A DNA stretch of 55,034 nucleotides, taken from NCBI GenBank assembly GCA_020859945.1, contig JAJBVG010000009.1:1-55034 (forward strand), given 5' to 3'. The DNA comes from Clostridiales bacterium (lineage in GTDB: Bacteria > Bacillota > Clostridia > Oscillospirales > Oscillospiraceae). Made by a program: the position numbers and the translations under genes. Within the stretch, counting starts at the first letter, position 1. Every line of letters begins with the position of its first letter. The notes beneath the pieces are model-generated. The model worked only from the letters and a program-made list of their open reading frames with translations. It made no database searches and was not told the origin of the DNA. Of this stretch, positions 1-7,223 are shown one piece after another.

Positions 1-972
1 GGTATGCAGGTGATGGAGCTGCTGCGGCAGAACATCCGCCCCCGGGACATCATGACCGCCGACGCCTTCCACAACGCCGAGACGGTGGATATGGCTTTGG
101 GCTGCTCCACCAACACCATGCTCCACCTGCCCGCCATCGCCCACGAGTGCGGCATTGAGCTGGATTTGAACATGTCCAACGAGATCGCCGCCGTCACCCC
201 CAACCTGTGCCACCTGGCTCCCGCCGGGTTCACCTATATGGAGGATCTGGAGCAGGCGGGCGGCGTGTACGCCGTCATGAAGGAGCTGGCCGACGCGGGT
301 CTGCTGAAAACCGACCTCATCACCTGCACCGGCAAGACCATTGGGGAGAACATCGCTGACGCTGTCAACCGGGACCCGGAGATCATCCGGCCCATCGACA
401 ACCCCTTCATGAAAACCGGCGGCATCGCCGTCCTCTTTGGCAATCTGGCCCCCGACGGCTGCGTGGTTAAGCAGGCCGCCGTCGCCCCGGAGATGATGCA
501 GCACAGCGGCCCTGCCCGCGTCTTTGACAGCGAGGAGGACGCCATTGCCGTCATCTACGCCGGCGGCATCAAGCCCGGCGACGTGGTGGTCATCCGCTAC
601 GAAGGCCCCAAGGGTGGCCCCGGTATGCGGGAAATGCTCAACCCCACCTCCGCCATCTGCGGCATGGGCCTGGGCGAGTCCGTGGCCCTCATCACCGACG
701 GTCGCTTCTCCGGCGCAACCCGCGGCGCGTCCATCGGACACGTCTCTCCCGAAGCTGCCGCAGGCGGCATGATCGGCCTGGTGGAAGAGGGCGACATTAT
801 CTCCATCGACATCCCCGCCCACACCATCTCTCTGGACGTGCCTGACGACGTGCTGGCCGCCCGGAAAGCCGCCTGGGTCTGCCCGGAGCCGAAGGTCAAG
901 ACCGGCTATCTGGCCCGGTATGCCTCCCTGGTCACCTCCGCCGACAAGGGCGCGGTGCTGCGGACGCTGTAA
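1..972 (+). CDS. ilvD: Dihydroxy-acid dehydratase, C-terminal part (5'-truncated by window edge)
   Basis: Dehydrates 2,3-dihydroxy-isovalerate and its methylvalerate homologue to the 2-keto acids, the third common step of valine and isoleucine synthesis in the cytoplasm. The open frame runs in from base 1 with no start. About 323 residues are visible, against roughly 555 for the family, so some 230 N-terminal residues, including the Fe-S ligand cysteines, lie outside. Visible signatures are [12 protein letters not shown] near the left edge and the C-terminal blocks GPGMREML and [16 protein letters not shown], whose RFSG serine is conserved in the IlvD/Edd family. The second of these blocks separates it from unrelated hydratases. 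6-phosphogluconate dehydratase (Edd) shares the fold, but the sequence reads as IlvD. The gene ends 15 bp before a heptad repeat array. Confidence 0.96.
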   Translation, partial: GMQVMELLRQNIRPRDIMTADAFHNAETVDMALGCSTNTMLHLPAIAHECGIELDLNMSNEIAAVTPNLCHLAPAGFTYMEDLEQAGGVYAVMKELADAGLLKTDLITCTGKTIGENIADAVNRDPEIIRPIDNPFMKTGGIAVLFGNLAPDGCVVKQAAVAPEMMQHSGPARVFDSEEDAIAVIYAGGIKPGDVVVIRYEGPKGGPGMREMLNPTSAICGMGLGESVALITDGRFSGATRGASIGHVSPEAAAGGMIGLVEEGDIISIDIPAHTISLDVPDDVLAARKAAWVCPEPKVKTGYLARYASLVTSADKGAVLRTL

Positions 973-985
973 AATAGTGACCAGC

Positions 986-1018
986 GGCTAGTAGTTAGTG
1001 GTTAGCAGAGCGTTCTGC
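986..1018. repeat. Heptad repeat array, TTAGTGG type, after ilvD
   Basis: CTAGTAG, TTAGTGG and TTAGCAG follow one another at a 7-bp period, just downstream of the ilvD stop. This is the same family as the ACTAACC arrays near 13120 and 25540, in the opposite orientation. Confidence 0.6.
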
Positions 1019-1058
1019 TGCAACTGACTGTTTGACAATTTTGCAACAACTTTTTCAC

Positions 1059-1085
1059 GGGAGCGCCGCGCCTTGCGGCGCTCCC
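1059..1085. terminator. 11-bp perfect hairpin downstream of ilvD
   Basis: GGGAGCGCCGC (1059-1069) pairs perfectly with GCGGCGCTCCC (1075-1085) around a 5-nt loop. It is the only strong stem between ilvD and pepD, so it probably ends ilvD transcription. The following bases (AAACTGTTTCTTTG) give only a broken T-tract, so termination efficiency is uncertain. Confidence 0.55.
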
Positions 1086-1111
1086 AAACTGTTTCTTTGC
1101 CCCAAATTACA

Positions 1112-1140
1112 TTGCAATTTTCCCCGGTTCGGGGTATGAT
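1112..1140 (+). promoter_or_regulatory. Promoter for pepD
   Basis: TTGCAA (1112-1117), a 17-bp spacer and TATGAT (1135-1140), a sigma-A type match placed 33 bp before the pepD start. The spacer contains a small CCCCGGTTCGGGG palindrome. Confidence 0.7.
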
Positions 1141-1173
1141 AGGAACAGAAAAAATCCACAAAGGAGAATCAAC

Positions 1174-2622
1174 ATGGCAGTTTTGTCCCACCTGGAACCG
1201 GCTTCGGTGTTCCACTATTTCGAGGAACTTTGTTCCATCCCTCACGGCTCCGGCAACACCCGCGCCGTCAGCGACTACTGCGTCCGCTTCGCCCAGGTCC
1301 ACGGCCTGCGGTATGTCCAGGACGCCCAAAACAATGTTATCATTTACCAGCCCGGCACCCCCGGCTATGAGCAGTCCCCGGCGGTGATGCTCCAGGGCCA
1401 CCTGGACATGGTCTGTGAGAAGGAACTGGACTGTGACATCGACTTTGCCGCCGACGGTCTGCGGCTCCAGGTGGAGGACGGGGTCATCTCCGCCCAGGGC
1501 ACCACCCTGGGGGGCGATGACGGCATCGCCGTGGCCTACGCCCTGGCGGTTTTGGCGGCGGAGGACATCCCCCATCCGCCGCTGGAGGTGGTGCTGACGG
1601 TGGACGAGGAGATCGGCCTGCTAGGTGCCGCCGCGCTGGACGGGAGCCTGCTCCAGTCCCGGATTTTGCTCAACATCGACTCCGAGGAGGAGGGCCACCT
1701 GCTCATCAGCTGCGCCGGGGGAGCAACCGCCACCTGCCGCCTGCCGGTGGAGCGGGGGGAAGTCTCCGGCCAGCTGGCCACCCTGACCGTCACTGGGCTG
1801 CGGGGCGGACACTCCGGCACGGAAATCATCCAGAACCGGGCCAATGCCAACGTGCTGCTGGGCCGGGTGCTCTACGCGCTGGACCGGGAGCTGGACTACG
1901 ACCTGCTCCGGGTGGACGGCGGCACAAAGGACAACGCCATTCCCCGGCAGTCCGTGGCCCAGCTGGTGGTGAACCCGGAGGAAGGGGACACCCTGGCTGC
2001 GTTCGCGGCGGAGTGGAGCGCTACCTTCGCCAAAGAGTTCCAGTCCACCGACCCGGGCGTCTCTCTGCGGCTGGAGCTGGGAGAGGAGGGGAACTTCCTC
2101 GCCATGAGCGAGTCGGACAAGTGTACTGTTGTTTCCAGCCTGGTGCTGCTGCCCAACGGCATCCAGCGCATGAGCGGCGACATCCCCGGTCTGGTGCAGA
2201 CCTCCCTGAACCTGGGGATTTTGCAGACCAGCGAGGACGAGGTCTCCGCCAGTTTCTCCGTTCGCAGCAGTGTGGGCAGCGAAAAGACCGCTCTGCTCCA
2301 CAAGCTCACCGCTCTGATGGGGGTGCTGGGGGGACGGTTGGAGGTCTCCGGCGAGTACCCCGCCTGGGAGTACCGGCCCGATTCTCCCCTGCGGGACCTG
2401 ATGGTACAGGTGTTTGAGGAGCAGTACGGCCACCCGCCGGTGGTGGAGGCCATTCACGCCGGGGTAGAGTGCGGCCTGCTGTCCGACAAGCTGCCGGGGC
2501 TGGACTGCGTCTCCTTCGGGCCAGACATGAAGGACGTACACACCACTTCCGAGCGGATGGACGTGGCTTCGGTACAGCGGGTGTGGAACTACCTGCTGGA
2601 GGTGCTGAAACGGCTGAAATGA
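1174..2622 (+). CDS. pepD: Aminoacyl-histidine dipeptidase (Xaa-His dipeptidase, M20C)
   Basis: Cytoplasmic di-zinc metallopeptidase that cleaves dipeptides such as Xaa-His (carnosine-like) and others, for amino-acid recycling. The protein is 482 aa, the usual family length. Metal-site motifs occur in order: GHLDMV (His76), GGDDG (Asp115/116), DEEIG (Glu145/146, catalytic base plus ligand) and NIDSEEEG (Asp169). The C-terminal HAGVECG and KDVHTT blocks are typical of PepD. The lid/dimerisation domain lies between about residues 190 and 390. The start is set by AAAGGAG eight bases before ATG. The stop overlaps the next start (AAATGATGG), so the two genes are translationally coupled. The gene has its own promoter and is separate from ilvD. 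Confidence 0.95.
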   Translation: MAVLSHLEPASVFHYFEELCSIPHGSGNTRAVSDYCVRFAQVHGLRYVQDAQNNVIIYQPGTPGYEQSPAVMLQGHLDMVCEKELDCDIDFAADGLRLQVEDGVISAQGTTLGGDDGIAVAYALAVLAAEDIPHPPLEVVLTVDEEIGLLGAAALDGSLLQSRILLNIDSEEEGHLLISCAGGATATCRLPVERGEVSGQLATLTVTGLRGGHSGTEIIQNRANANVLLGRVLYALDRELDYDLLRVDGGTKDNAIPRQSVAQLVVNPEEGDTLAAFAAEWSATFAKEFQSTDPGVSLRLELGEEGNFLAMSESDKCTVVSSLVLLPNGIQRMSGDIPGLVQTSLNLGILQTSEDEVSASFSVRSSVGSEKTALLHKLTALMGVLGGRLEVSGEYPAWEYRPDSPLRDLMVQVFEEQYGHPPVVEAIHAGVECGLLSDKLPGLDCVSFGPDMKDVHTTSERMDVASVQRVWNYLLEVLKRLK

Positions 2623-2963
2623 TGGAGTTTTCCCACTATAAGCTGGAGATTTACGTACCGGAGAGCCACTTTGAGGCTGTCCGCGCCGCCCTGTTCCGGG
2701 TGGACGCGGGGCACATCGGGAACTATGACCGGTGCCTGAGTTGGTCGCCGGTGCGCTCCTGCTGGCGGCCTCTGGCGGGGACCCACCCCTGGCAGGGGAC
2801 GGAGGGGGCGCTGGAGGAGGCCGACGAGGTAAAAGTAGAAGTCACCGTCACCGCCCGGCGGCTGGCGGAGACGCTGGCCGCAGTCCGGGAGGCTCACCCC
2901 TATGAGGAACCGGTCATTCAAATTATCCCTCTCTGTTTGTCAACCGATGAGAAAAACGGTTGA
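2619..2963 (+). CDS. YqfO/NIF3-type CutA-like domain protein (COG3323 type)
   Basis: A 114-aa protein resembling the stand-alone version of the PII/CutA-like domain found inserted in NIF3/YqfO proteins. The family pattern is visible: a start strand KLEIYVPE, then GHIGNYDRCLS, GTHPWQG, and the ending HPYEEPVIQI, whose HPYEE-P motif is diagnostic. The molecular function of this family is not established. The CutA/PII-like fold suggests a trimeric metal- or ligand-sensing role, which is inference. The start is one of two adjacent ATGs (2619 or 2622) overlapping the pepD stop, so expression depends on pepD. The stop lies inside the palindrome that precedes bioB. Confidence 0.8.
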   Translation: MMEFSHYKLEIYVPESHFEAVRAALFRVDAGHIGNYDRCLSWSPVRSCWRPLAGTHPWQGTEGALEEADEVKVEVTVTARRLAETLAAVREAHPYEEPVIQIIPLCLSTDEKNG

Positions 2964-2967
2964 CAAA
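2936..2967. promoter_or_regulatory. Palindromic operator over the bioB -35 box, BirA-like
   Basis: TTTGTCAACCG (2936-2946) and CGGTTGACAAA (2957-2967) are perfect 11-bp inverted arms with a 10-bp spacer. The right arm contains the bioB -35 TTGACA. Known BirA operators in Firmicutes have TTGTnAACC/GGTTnACAA half-sites with a longer spacer (14-15 bp between 9-bp arms, against 12 here). A BirA-type biotin repressor site is therefore likely, but the spacing is atypical. Confidence 0.6.
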
Positions 2968-2987
2968 CGCCCAAAACCTGCTATACT
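2960..2987 (+). promoter_or_regulatory. Promoter for bioB
   Basis: TTGACA (2960-2965), a 16-bp spacer and TATACT (2982-2987), near-consensus sigma-A. The -35 lies within the palindrome at 2936-2967, as expected for a promoter blocked by a repressor. Confidence 0.8.
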
Positions 2988-3038
2988 GATTGATAACTTC
3001 GTTTAACAATGAGTTGACAATCGGGAGGAACGACAGAC

Positions 3039-4043
3039 ATGGACGTAGCAAAGCTGGCACAGGAGATCATCGACGGCAGACGGCTGACTCGGGAGGATGA
3101 CCTCTCCGGGTTTATTACCTGCGACTTGGAGGCCCTCTGCGCCGGGGCGGACGCCATTCGCGCCGCCTACGTGGGGGATAAGGTGGATTTGTGCTCCATC
3201 ATCAACGGGCGCAGCGGACGCTGCCCGGAGGACTGCAAATACTGCGCCCAGTCGGTCCACCACCACACCAACTGCGAGGTGTACCCCTTCCTGCCGGAAG
3301 AGGACATCGTGGCGGCGTGTAAGCTCCACGAGAGCGAGGGGGTGGACCGGTTCTCCATCGTTACCTCCGGGCGGGCGCTGACCGGCGAGGAGTTCGACAA
3401 AGCCGTTCACGCCTACGAGACCATGCACCGGGAATGTAACATCGACCTGTGTGCCTCCATGGGCTTCCTGACCGCCGGGCAGCTCCACCGGCTCCACCAA
3501 GCGGGAGTCACCAGCTACCACCACAACATCGAGACCTCCCGCCGGAACTTCCCCAACATCTGCACCACTCACACCTACGACCAGAAGGTGGAGACCTTGA
3601 AGCTGGTCAAGGCCGAGGGGATGTGCGCCTGCTCCGGCGGCATCATCGGCATGGGGGAGACCTGGGAGGACCGGCTGGACATGGCGGTGAGCCTGGCGGA
3701 GCTGGGCATCGACTCCATCCCACTGAACGCCCTGATGCCCATTCCCGGCACCCCGCTGGAGGGCACGCCCCGGCTGACCGAAGCGGAGATTTTGCGTACC
3801 GTGGCCTTCTTCCGCTACCTCAACCCGGAGGCCAACATCCGCCTGGCGGCGGGCCGCGCCCTGATGGAGCGGGACGGGGAGCGGGCCTTTCAGTCCGGGG
3901 CCTCCGCCACCATCACCGGCAATATGCTGACCACCGCCGCCCGCGCCACTATCCAGAGCGACAAGCGGATGCTGACCGCCCTGGGCCGGGACGTGACGCC
4001 AGCGTGGGCGAAGTCAGCCAACGGGGGAGCGGCTGACGAATAA
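3039..4043 (+). CDS. bioB: Biotin synthase
   Basis: Radical SAM enzyme that inserts sulfur into dethiobiotin, the last step of biotin synthesis. At 334 aa it has full family length. The 4Fe-4S/SAM motif is CPEDCKYC with Cys62, Cys66 and Cys69, preceded by NGRSGRCPEDC. Later BioB blocks include the YHHNIETS region, the GIIGMGE segment and the C-terminal NMLTT region. The start follows GGGAGGAA by eight bases. bioA, bioD and bioF are absent next to it, so it is a single-gene transcription unit, probably completing biotin from imported dethiobiotin or from genes elsewhere. It has its own promoter with a likely biotin-repressor palindrome, and a strong terminator follows. Confidence 0.97.
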   Translation: MDVAKLAQEIIDGRRLTREDDLSGFITCDLEALCAGADAIRAAYVGDKVDLCSIINGRSGRCPEDCKYCAQSVHHHTNCEVYPFLPEEDIVAACKLHESEGVDRFSIVTSGRALTGEEFDKAVHAYETMHRECNIDLCASMGFLTAGQLHRLHQAGVTSYHHNIETSRRNFPNICTTHTYDQKVETLKLVKAEGMCACSGGIIGMGETWEDRLDMAVSLAELGIDSIPLNALMPIPGTPLEGTPRLTEAEILRTVAFFRYLNPEANIRLAAGRALMERDGERAFQSGASATITGNMLTTAARATIQSDKRMLTALGRDVTPAWAKSANGGAADE

Positions 4044-4060
4044 AACAGACTGTGCAAAAC

Positions 4061-4100
4061 AAAAGGGAACCACCCAAATCTGACGGGTGGTTCCCTTTTT
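4061..4100. terminator. Bidirectional terminator between bioB and truB
   Basis: AAAAGGGAACCACCC (4061-4075) pairs with GGGTGGTTCCCTTTT (4085-4099), followed by T residues on + and, reading -, by TTTT. It serves both the bioB and truB convergent units. Confidence 0.92.
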
Positions 4101-4107
4101 GCATATT

Positions 4108-4992
4108 TTATGTTGATTCCGGTTCAAAAAAGCTCTTAACGGTGCGCATTTCCCCGCTCTTTCGCTCTCCCAGCATGAGAAACACGCCGTCCGCGCCGTA
4201 GATTCGGAACCGCCCGTCCGTCCCCTCCAGCCGGAAGGGGTTCCCGTTGCGGCAGAGCCGTTCCTGCCGCCCGGAGACCGTGACCGCCGGATACTGGGCA
4301 AACAGCGTGTCGATGGGCCGGAGCAGCTCGTTCCCCCGGCCTTCCTCTACCGCAGCAGCTACCTGCTCCAGCGTGAGTGCGTCCGCCAGGGTGAACCCCG
4401 CCGCCTGGGTGCGCCGCAGGGCGGCCATGGCCCCGCCGCAACCCAACGCCTGGCCGATGTCGTGGCAGAGGGTTCGGATGTATGTCCCCTTGGAGCAGCG
4501 CACCCGCAAGGTGTAGGCTCCCGGCCACAGCTCCTCCCCCAGCTCCAGAGCGTAGATAGTGACAGGGCGGGGCGGGCGCTCCACGGTCTTGCCTGCCCGC
4601 GCCAGCTGGTAGAGCTTCTTTCCGTTCCGCTTCAGGGCGGAGTACATGGGCGGCACCTGTAAGATGTCCCCCCGGAACCGGGGCAGCACCGCCTCGATGT
4701 CCTCGCGGGTGCAGGTGACGGGCCGCTGGTGTAAAATCTGCCCAGTGGTGTCCTGGGTGTCGGTCTCCAGCCCCAGCTGGAGGGTGGCCAGGTACTCCTT
4801 TTCGCCGCCCTCGGCGAACTCCGCGCCCCGGGTGGCCCGGCCCACGAACACCGTCAGCACCCCCGTTGCCATGGGGTCCAGCGTCCCGGCGTGTCCCACC
4901 CGGCGCTCCCCCAGCAGGCGGCGGAGCTTGGCGCAGACGTCCATGCTGGTCCAGTCCTGGGGCTTGTCAATGATGATGATTCCGTTTGGCAT
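4108..4992 (-). CDS. truB: tRNA pseudouridine(55) synthase
   Basis: Isomerises U55 in the T-loop of tRNAs. The protein is 294 aa. The N-terminal block GIIIIDKPQDWTS is the TruB signature, and the catalytic aspartate is Asp39 in GHAGTLDPMATG. The RCSKGTYIRTL block and a C-terminal PUA-like segment ending near residue 290 complete the family layout. It is the last gene of the rimP-nusA-infB-rbfA cluster, reading leftwards, and ends at the shared terminator. AGGAGG is only three bases from ATG, an unusually short spacing. ribF, which often follows truB in Firmicutes, is not here. Confidence 0.96.
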   Translation of the reverse strand: MPNGIIIIDKPQDWTSMDVCAKLRRLLGERRVGHAGTLDPMATGVLTVFVGRATRGAEFAEGGEKEYLATLQLGLETDTQDTTGQILHQRPVTCTREDIEAVLPRFRGDILQVPPMYSALKRNGKKLYQLARAGKTVERPPRPVTIYALELGEELWPGAYTLRVRCSKGTYIRTLCHDIGQALGCGGAMAALRRTQAAGFTLADALTLEQVAAAVEEGRGNELLRPIDTLFAQYPAVTVSGRQERLCRNGNPFRLEGTDGRFRIYGADGVFLMLGERKSGEMRTVKSFFEPEST

Positions 4993-5011
4993 GATCCTCC
5001 TGCCTTACATT

Positions 5012-5554
5012 TTAAAACAATTCTTGCAAATGCGCCCTGGCATACCGGATGCACAGGGCCTCCAGCGGCGTCTTGCTGTACAGGTCGCAATAAGCGCTGT
5101 CAAAGGCACTGAGCGGGCAGCTCTCGCACTGGTCCCCGCACTGTACCACTTGGGAGACCTCTGAGCCGTCCAGCCCCGCCAGGTTGATTTCAAATTTGGT
5201 GAGGGTTTCATGAAGCAGCGTCAGATACGGCTCCGCGCCCAGCGCGGTCAGCGCGTCCTCCAGATAGGGGGCGCTTTCCGGGCAGTTGTCAAAAAACTGG
5301 CACAGCCCGCCGTTTTGTACTTCCAGGTCAAAGAGATACGCGGTGTACAGCGTCCGCTTCGCGCCGGGGGTAGCCAGCGCGTCGTCGTCCAGGCGGGCGG
5401 TGACGCACTCCCACAACTCCTCGTCAGAGAGGGCTGCGGCCTCCTGCGCCGTTGTGTTCTGCCAACGCTCCTTTGCTGCCTGTGCCTTTTTCTCGATGGT
5501 TCGCAGCTCTTTGAAGAACGTCCACCCGGCTTTGAGGCCCTGCAACAGTCCCAC
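5012..5554 (-). CDS. DUF4375 (DMP19-like) protein
   Basis: A 180-aa protein of unknown biochemical function. The N-terminus (residues 1-35) is helical and basic. Residues 40-145 carry the DMP19/DUF4375 layout: LSDEELW, then YLFDLEVQNGGLCQFFDN. The C-terminal 40 residues contain a cysteine-rich stretch (CGDQCESCPL) unusual for the family, perhaps a metal site. The likely start is GTG at 5554, one base after the nrnA stop, so translation is coupled. It sits between nrnA and truB, genes that are adjacent in many Firmicutes, so it is probably a lineage-specific insertion. The family assignment rests on the NGG-QFF pattern only. Confidence 0.7.
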   Translation of the reverse strand: MGLLQGLKAGWTFFKELRTIEKKAQAAKERWQNTTAQEAAALSDEELWECVTARLDDDALATPGAKRTLYTAYLFDLEVQNGGLCQFFDNCPESAPYLEDALTALGAEPYLTLLHETLTKFEINLAGLDGSEVSQVVQCGDQCESCPLSAFDSAYCDLYSKTPLEALCIRYARAHLQELF

Positions 5555-5555
5555 T

Positions 5556-6509
5556 TCACGCCTCCGCGCTCAGCACCTGCATAATGCTGTCATAGACCAC
5601 CTGTCGGGCGTGTTCCACGGTCCCAGCCACGCTGCCTCCGGCGGCTGCGGCGTGACCGCCGCCCCCCATCAGGGCGCAGACCTGGCTGGCGTTGATGTAG
5701 TTGGGGTCAGCGCGCAGGGAAATTTTGCAGTTGCCGGGGGCCAGCTCCCGGATGGTGGCGGCGCAGCGCACCCCCTCGATGGCGGCGGCGAAGGAGGACA
5801 GCTCCTCGCAGTCCCCCTCGTCGGCGTCCACGCTGGCTTTGTCCGCCATGGTGATACAGCCGATGCAGATCTTCCCGTCCTCGAAGAACTGTTCGGAGGC
5901 CATGAGCTTGGCCTGCAAGCTCAGTTCCTTGAAGGATTTCGTCTGGAAAAAGTGCTTGTTCACCGGGGAAAAGTCGCCGTACTCCATCAGCTCCGCCGCG
6001 ATGCGGTGGGTGGTGGGGCTGGTGTTGCTGTAGGCGAAGCAGCCGCAGTCGGTGGAGATGGCGATATACAGCGCCTGAGCGATGTCCTTTGTCAGCGGAC
6101 ACAGCCCCTTGACGATGCGGTACACCACCTCCCCGGCGGCGGCGGCGTCCGCGTCCAGACAGGTCTGCTGGGCGTAAAAGGTGTTGCTGCCGTGGTGGTC
6201 GATGCAAAGCTCGGTCTTGCCCAAGTACGCCTGCTGAGGCCCCTCCGGGAACAGGTTCTCGGTGGCAATGTCCACCGCCACCACATGCTCCGGCACGTAG
6301 CCCTCCGGTGCCCACCGAAAATTCAAAAAGCCGTCATAAGTGCGGGTCACACCGGGGTTGGGCAGGGTGTAGGCGGTCTTGCCCAGCTGCTCCAGGGCCA
6401 GGCACAGGGCGGTGGCGCAGCCCAGGGTGTCCCCGTCCGGGCGGATGTGGGTCAGGACGAGGAAGTTGTCCCGCTCCCGGAGCCACTGAATGGTCTGCTG
6501 CTCGGTCAT
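5556..6509 (-). CDS. nrnA: DHH/DHHA1 phosphoesterase, NrnA-type oligoribonuclease/pAp phosphatase
   Basis: Degrades 2-5 nt oligoribonucleotides and dephosphorylates pAp in Firmicutes that lack Orn. The protein is 317 aa. The DHH domain has THIRPDGD (His21, Asp25, Asp27) and the DHH triad CIDHHGSN (Asp104-His105-His106). The DHHA1 domain ends in GGGGHAAAAGG near residue 285. The start overlaps the rbfA stop (ATGA), and the position between rbfA and truB is the conserved one for this gene. Confidence 0.93.
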   Translation of the reverse strand: MTEQQTIQWLRERDNFLVLTHIRPDGDTLGCATALCLALEQLGKTAYTLPNPGVTRTYDGFLNFRWAPEGYVPEHVVAVDIATENLFPEGPQQAYLGKTELCIDHHGSNTFYAQQTCLDADAAAAGEVVYRIVKGLCPLTKDIAQALYIAISTDCGCFAYSNTSPTTHRIAAELMEYGDFSPVNKHFFQTKSFKELSLQAKLMASEQFFEDGKICIGCITMADKASVDADEGDCEELSSFAAAIEGVRCAATIRELAPGNCKISLRADPNYINASQVCALMGGGGHAAAAGGSVAGTVEHARQVVYDSIMQVLSAEA

Positions 6510-6883
6510 AGCGTGTCCTCCGTTTCCGCCGGGGTCTCGTCCGGCTGGATGTCCAGCTCGTTCATCATCTGGATGAGCCTGGAACCCCGGTCAATGGAGT
6601 CGTCCGCGATGAATTGCAGCTCCGGGGTGTAGCGCAGGGTCATCCGGTGGCCCAGCTCCCGGCGCAGATAGCCCGCGCTGGATTTCAGGCCCCGCATGAC
6701 CTCCTGCACATCGTCCTTGTCCAGGGTGGAGACGTAGACCTTGCAATAGCGCAGGTCGGTGGTGGTGTCCACCCGCGTGATGGAGATGAGGCCCCGCACC
6801 CGGGGGTCTTTCAGGGTGGGGATCATGGACGCAAGCTCCCGCTTGATGTCGTCGTTGATGCGTCCAATGCGATAACTTGCCAT
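6506..6883 (-). CDS. rbfA: 30S ribosome-binding factor A
   Basis: Assists 16S 5'-end processing and 30S maturation. The protein is 125 aa with a KH-like fold. Visible RbfA features are the opening RIGRINDDIKRELA, the DPRVRGLISITRVD segment and the LGHRMTLRYTPELQFIADDSID ending region, in order. The start follows AAAGGAG. A 340-bp repeat-filled gap separates it from infB, which is normally immediately upstream, so it may be transcribed partly independently here. Confidence 0.95.
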   Translation of the reverse strand: MASYRIGRINDDIKRELASMIPTLKDPRVRGLISITRVDTTTDLRYCKVYVSTLDKDDVQEVMRGLKSSAGYLRRELGHRMTLRYTPELQFIADDSIDRGSRLIQMMNELDIQPDETPAETEDTL

Positions 6884-6970
6884 AATAACGCTCCTTTGTT
6901 TGGGTAAATAAGAAAGAAGGCGCGGAACACAGAATTGCCCTTCTGTATTCTGCGCCCTCTGCGGTGTTTT

Positions 6971-7223
6971 TATTAGCTATTAGCCATTAGCTGTTAGCTG
7001 TTAGCTGTTAGTCAGGTGCTGCCAGCGGATGGCGTAGAGGTTAAAAACGAAAAACTACCCTTTCGTAACCCACCACCCTTCTTGCCTCCCCTGAAAGGGG
7101 AGGTGGCACGGCAAAGCCGTGCCGGAGGGGTTTCCGCCGGAATCACTAACTAGGCTGCCTCAAAGGAACAACCGCAAAAGTCAGCAGTTCCAAGCGAAAG
7201 GCTAAAAGCTAAGAGCTAACAGC
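6971..7223. repeat. Heptad-flanked intergenic element between rbfA and infB
   Basis: This element fills the 340-bp gap. The left array (6971-7012) has about six TTAGCNN units, then GTCAGGTGCTGCC. The right array (7199-7223) has the inverted AGCTAAN units and runs into the infB stop. Inside are two adjacent hairpins: CTCCCCT-GAA-AGGGGAG (7086-7102) and GGCACGGC-AAA-GCCGTGCC (7105-7123). A further module near 7147-7185, read in reverse (CTGCTGACTTTTG), recurs at about 37440-37470. No coding potential is seen. Flanking inverted arrays could pair in RNA. Confidence 0.8.
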
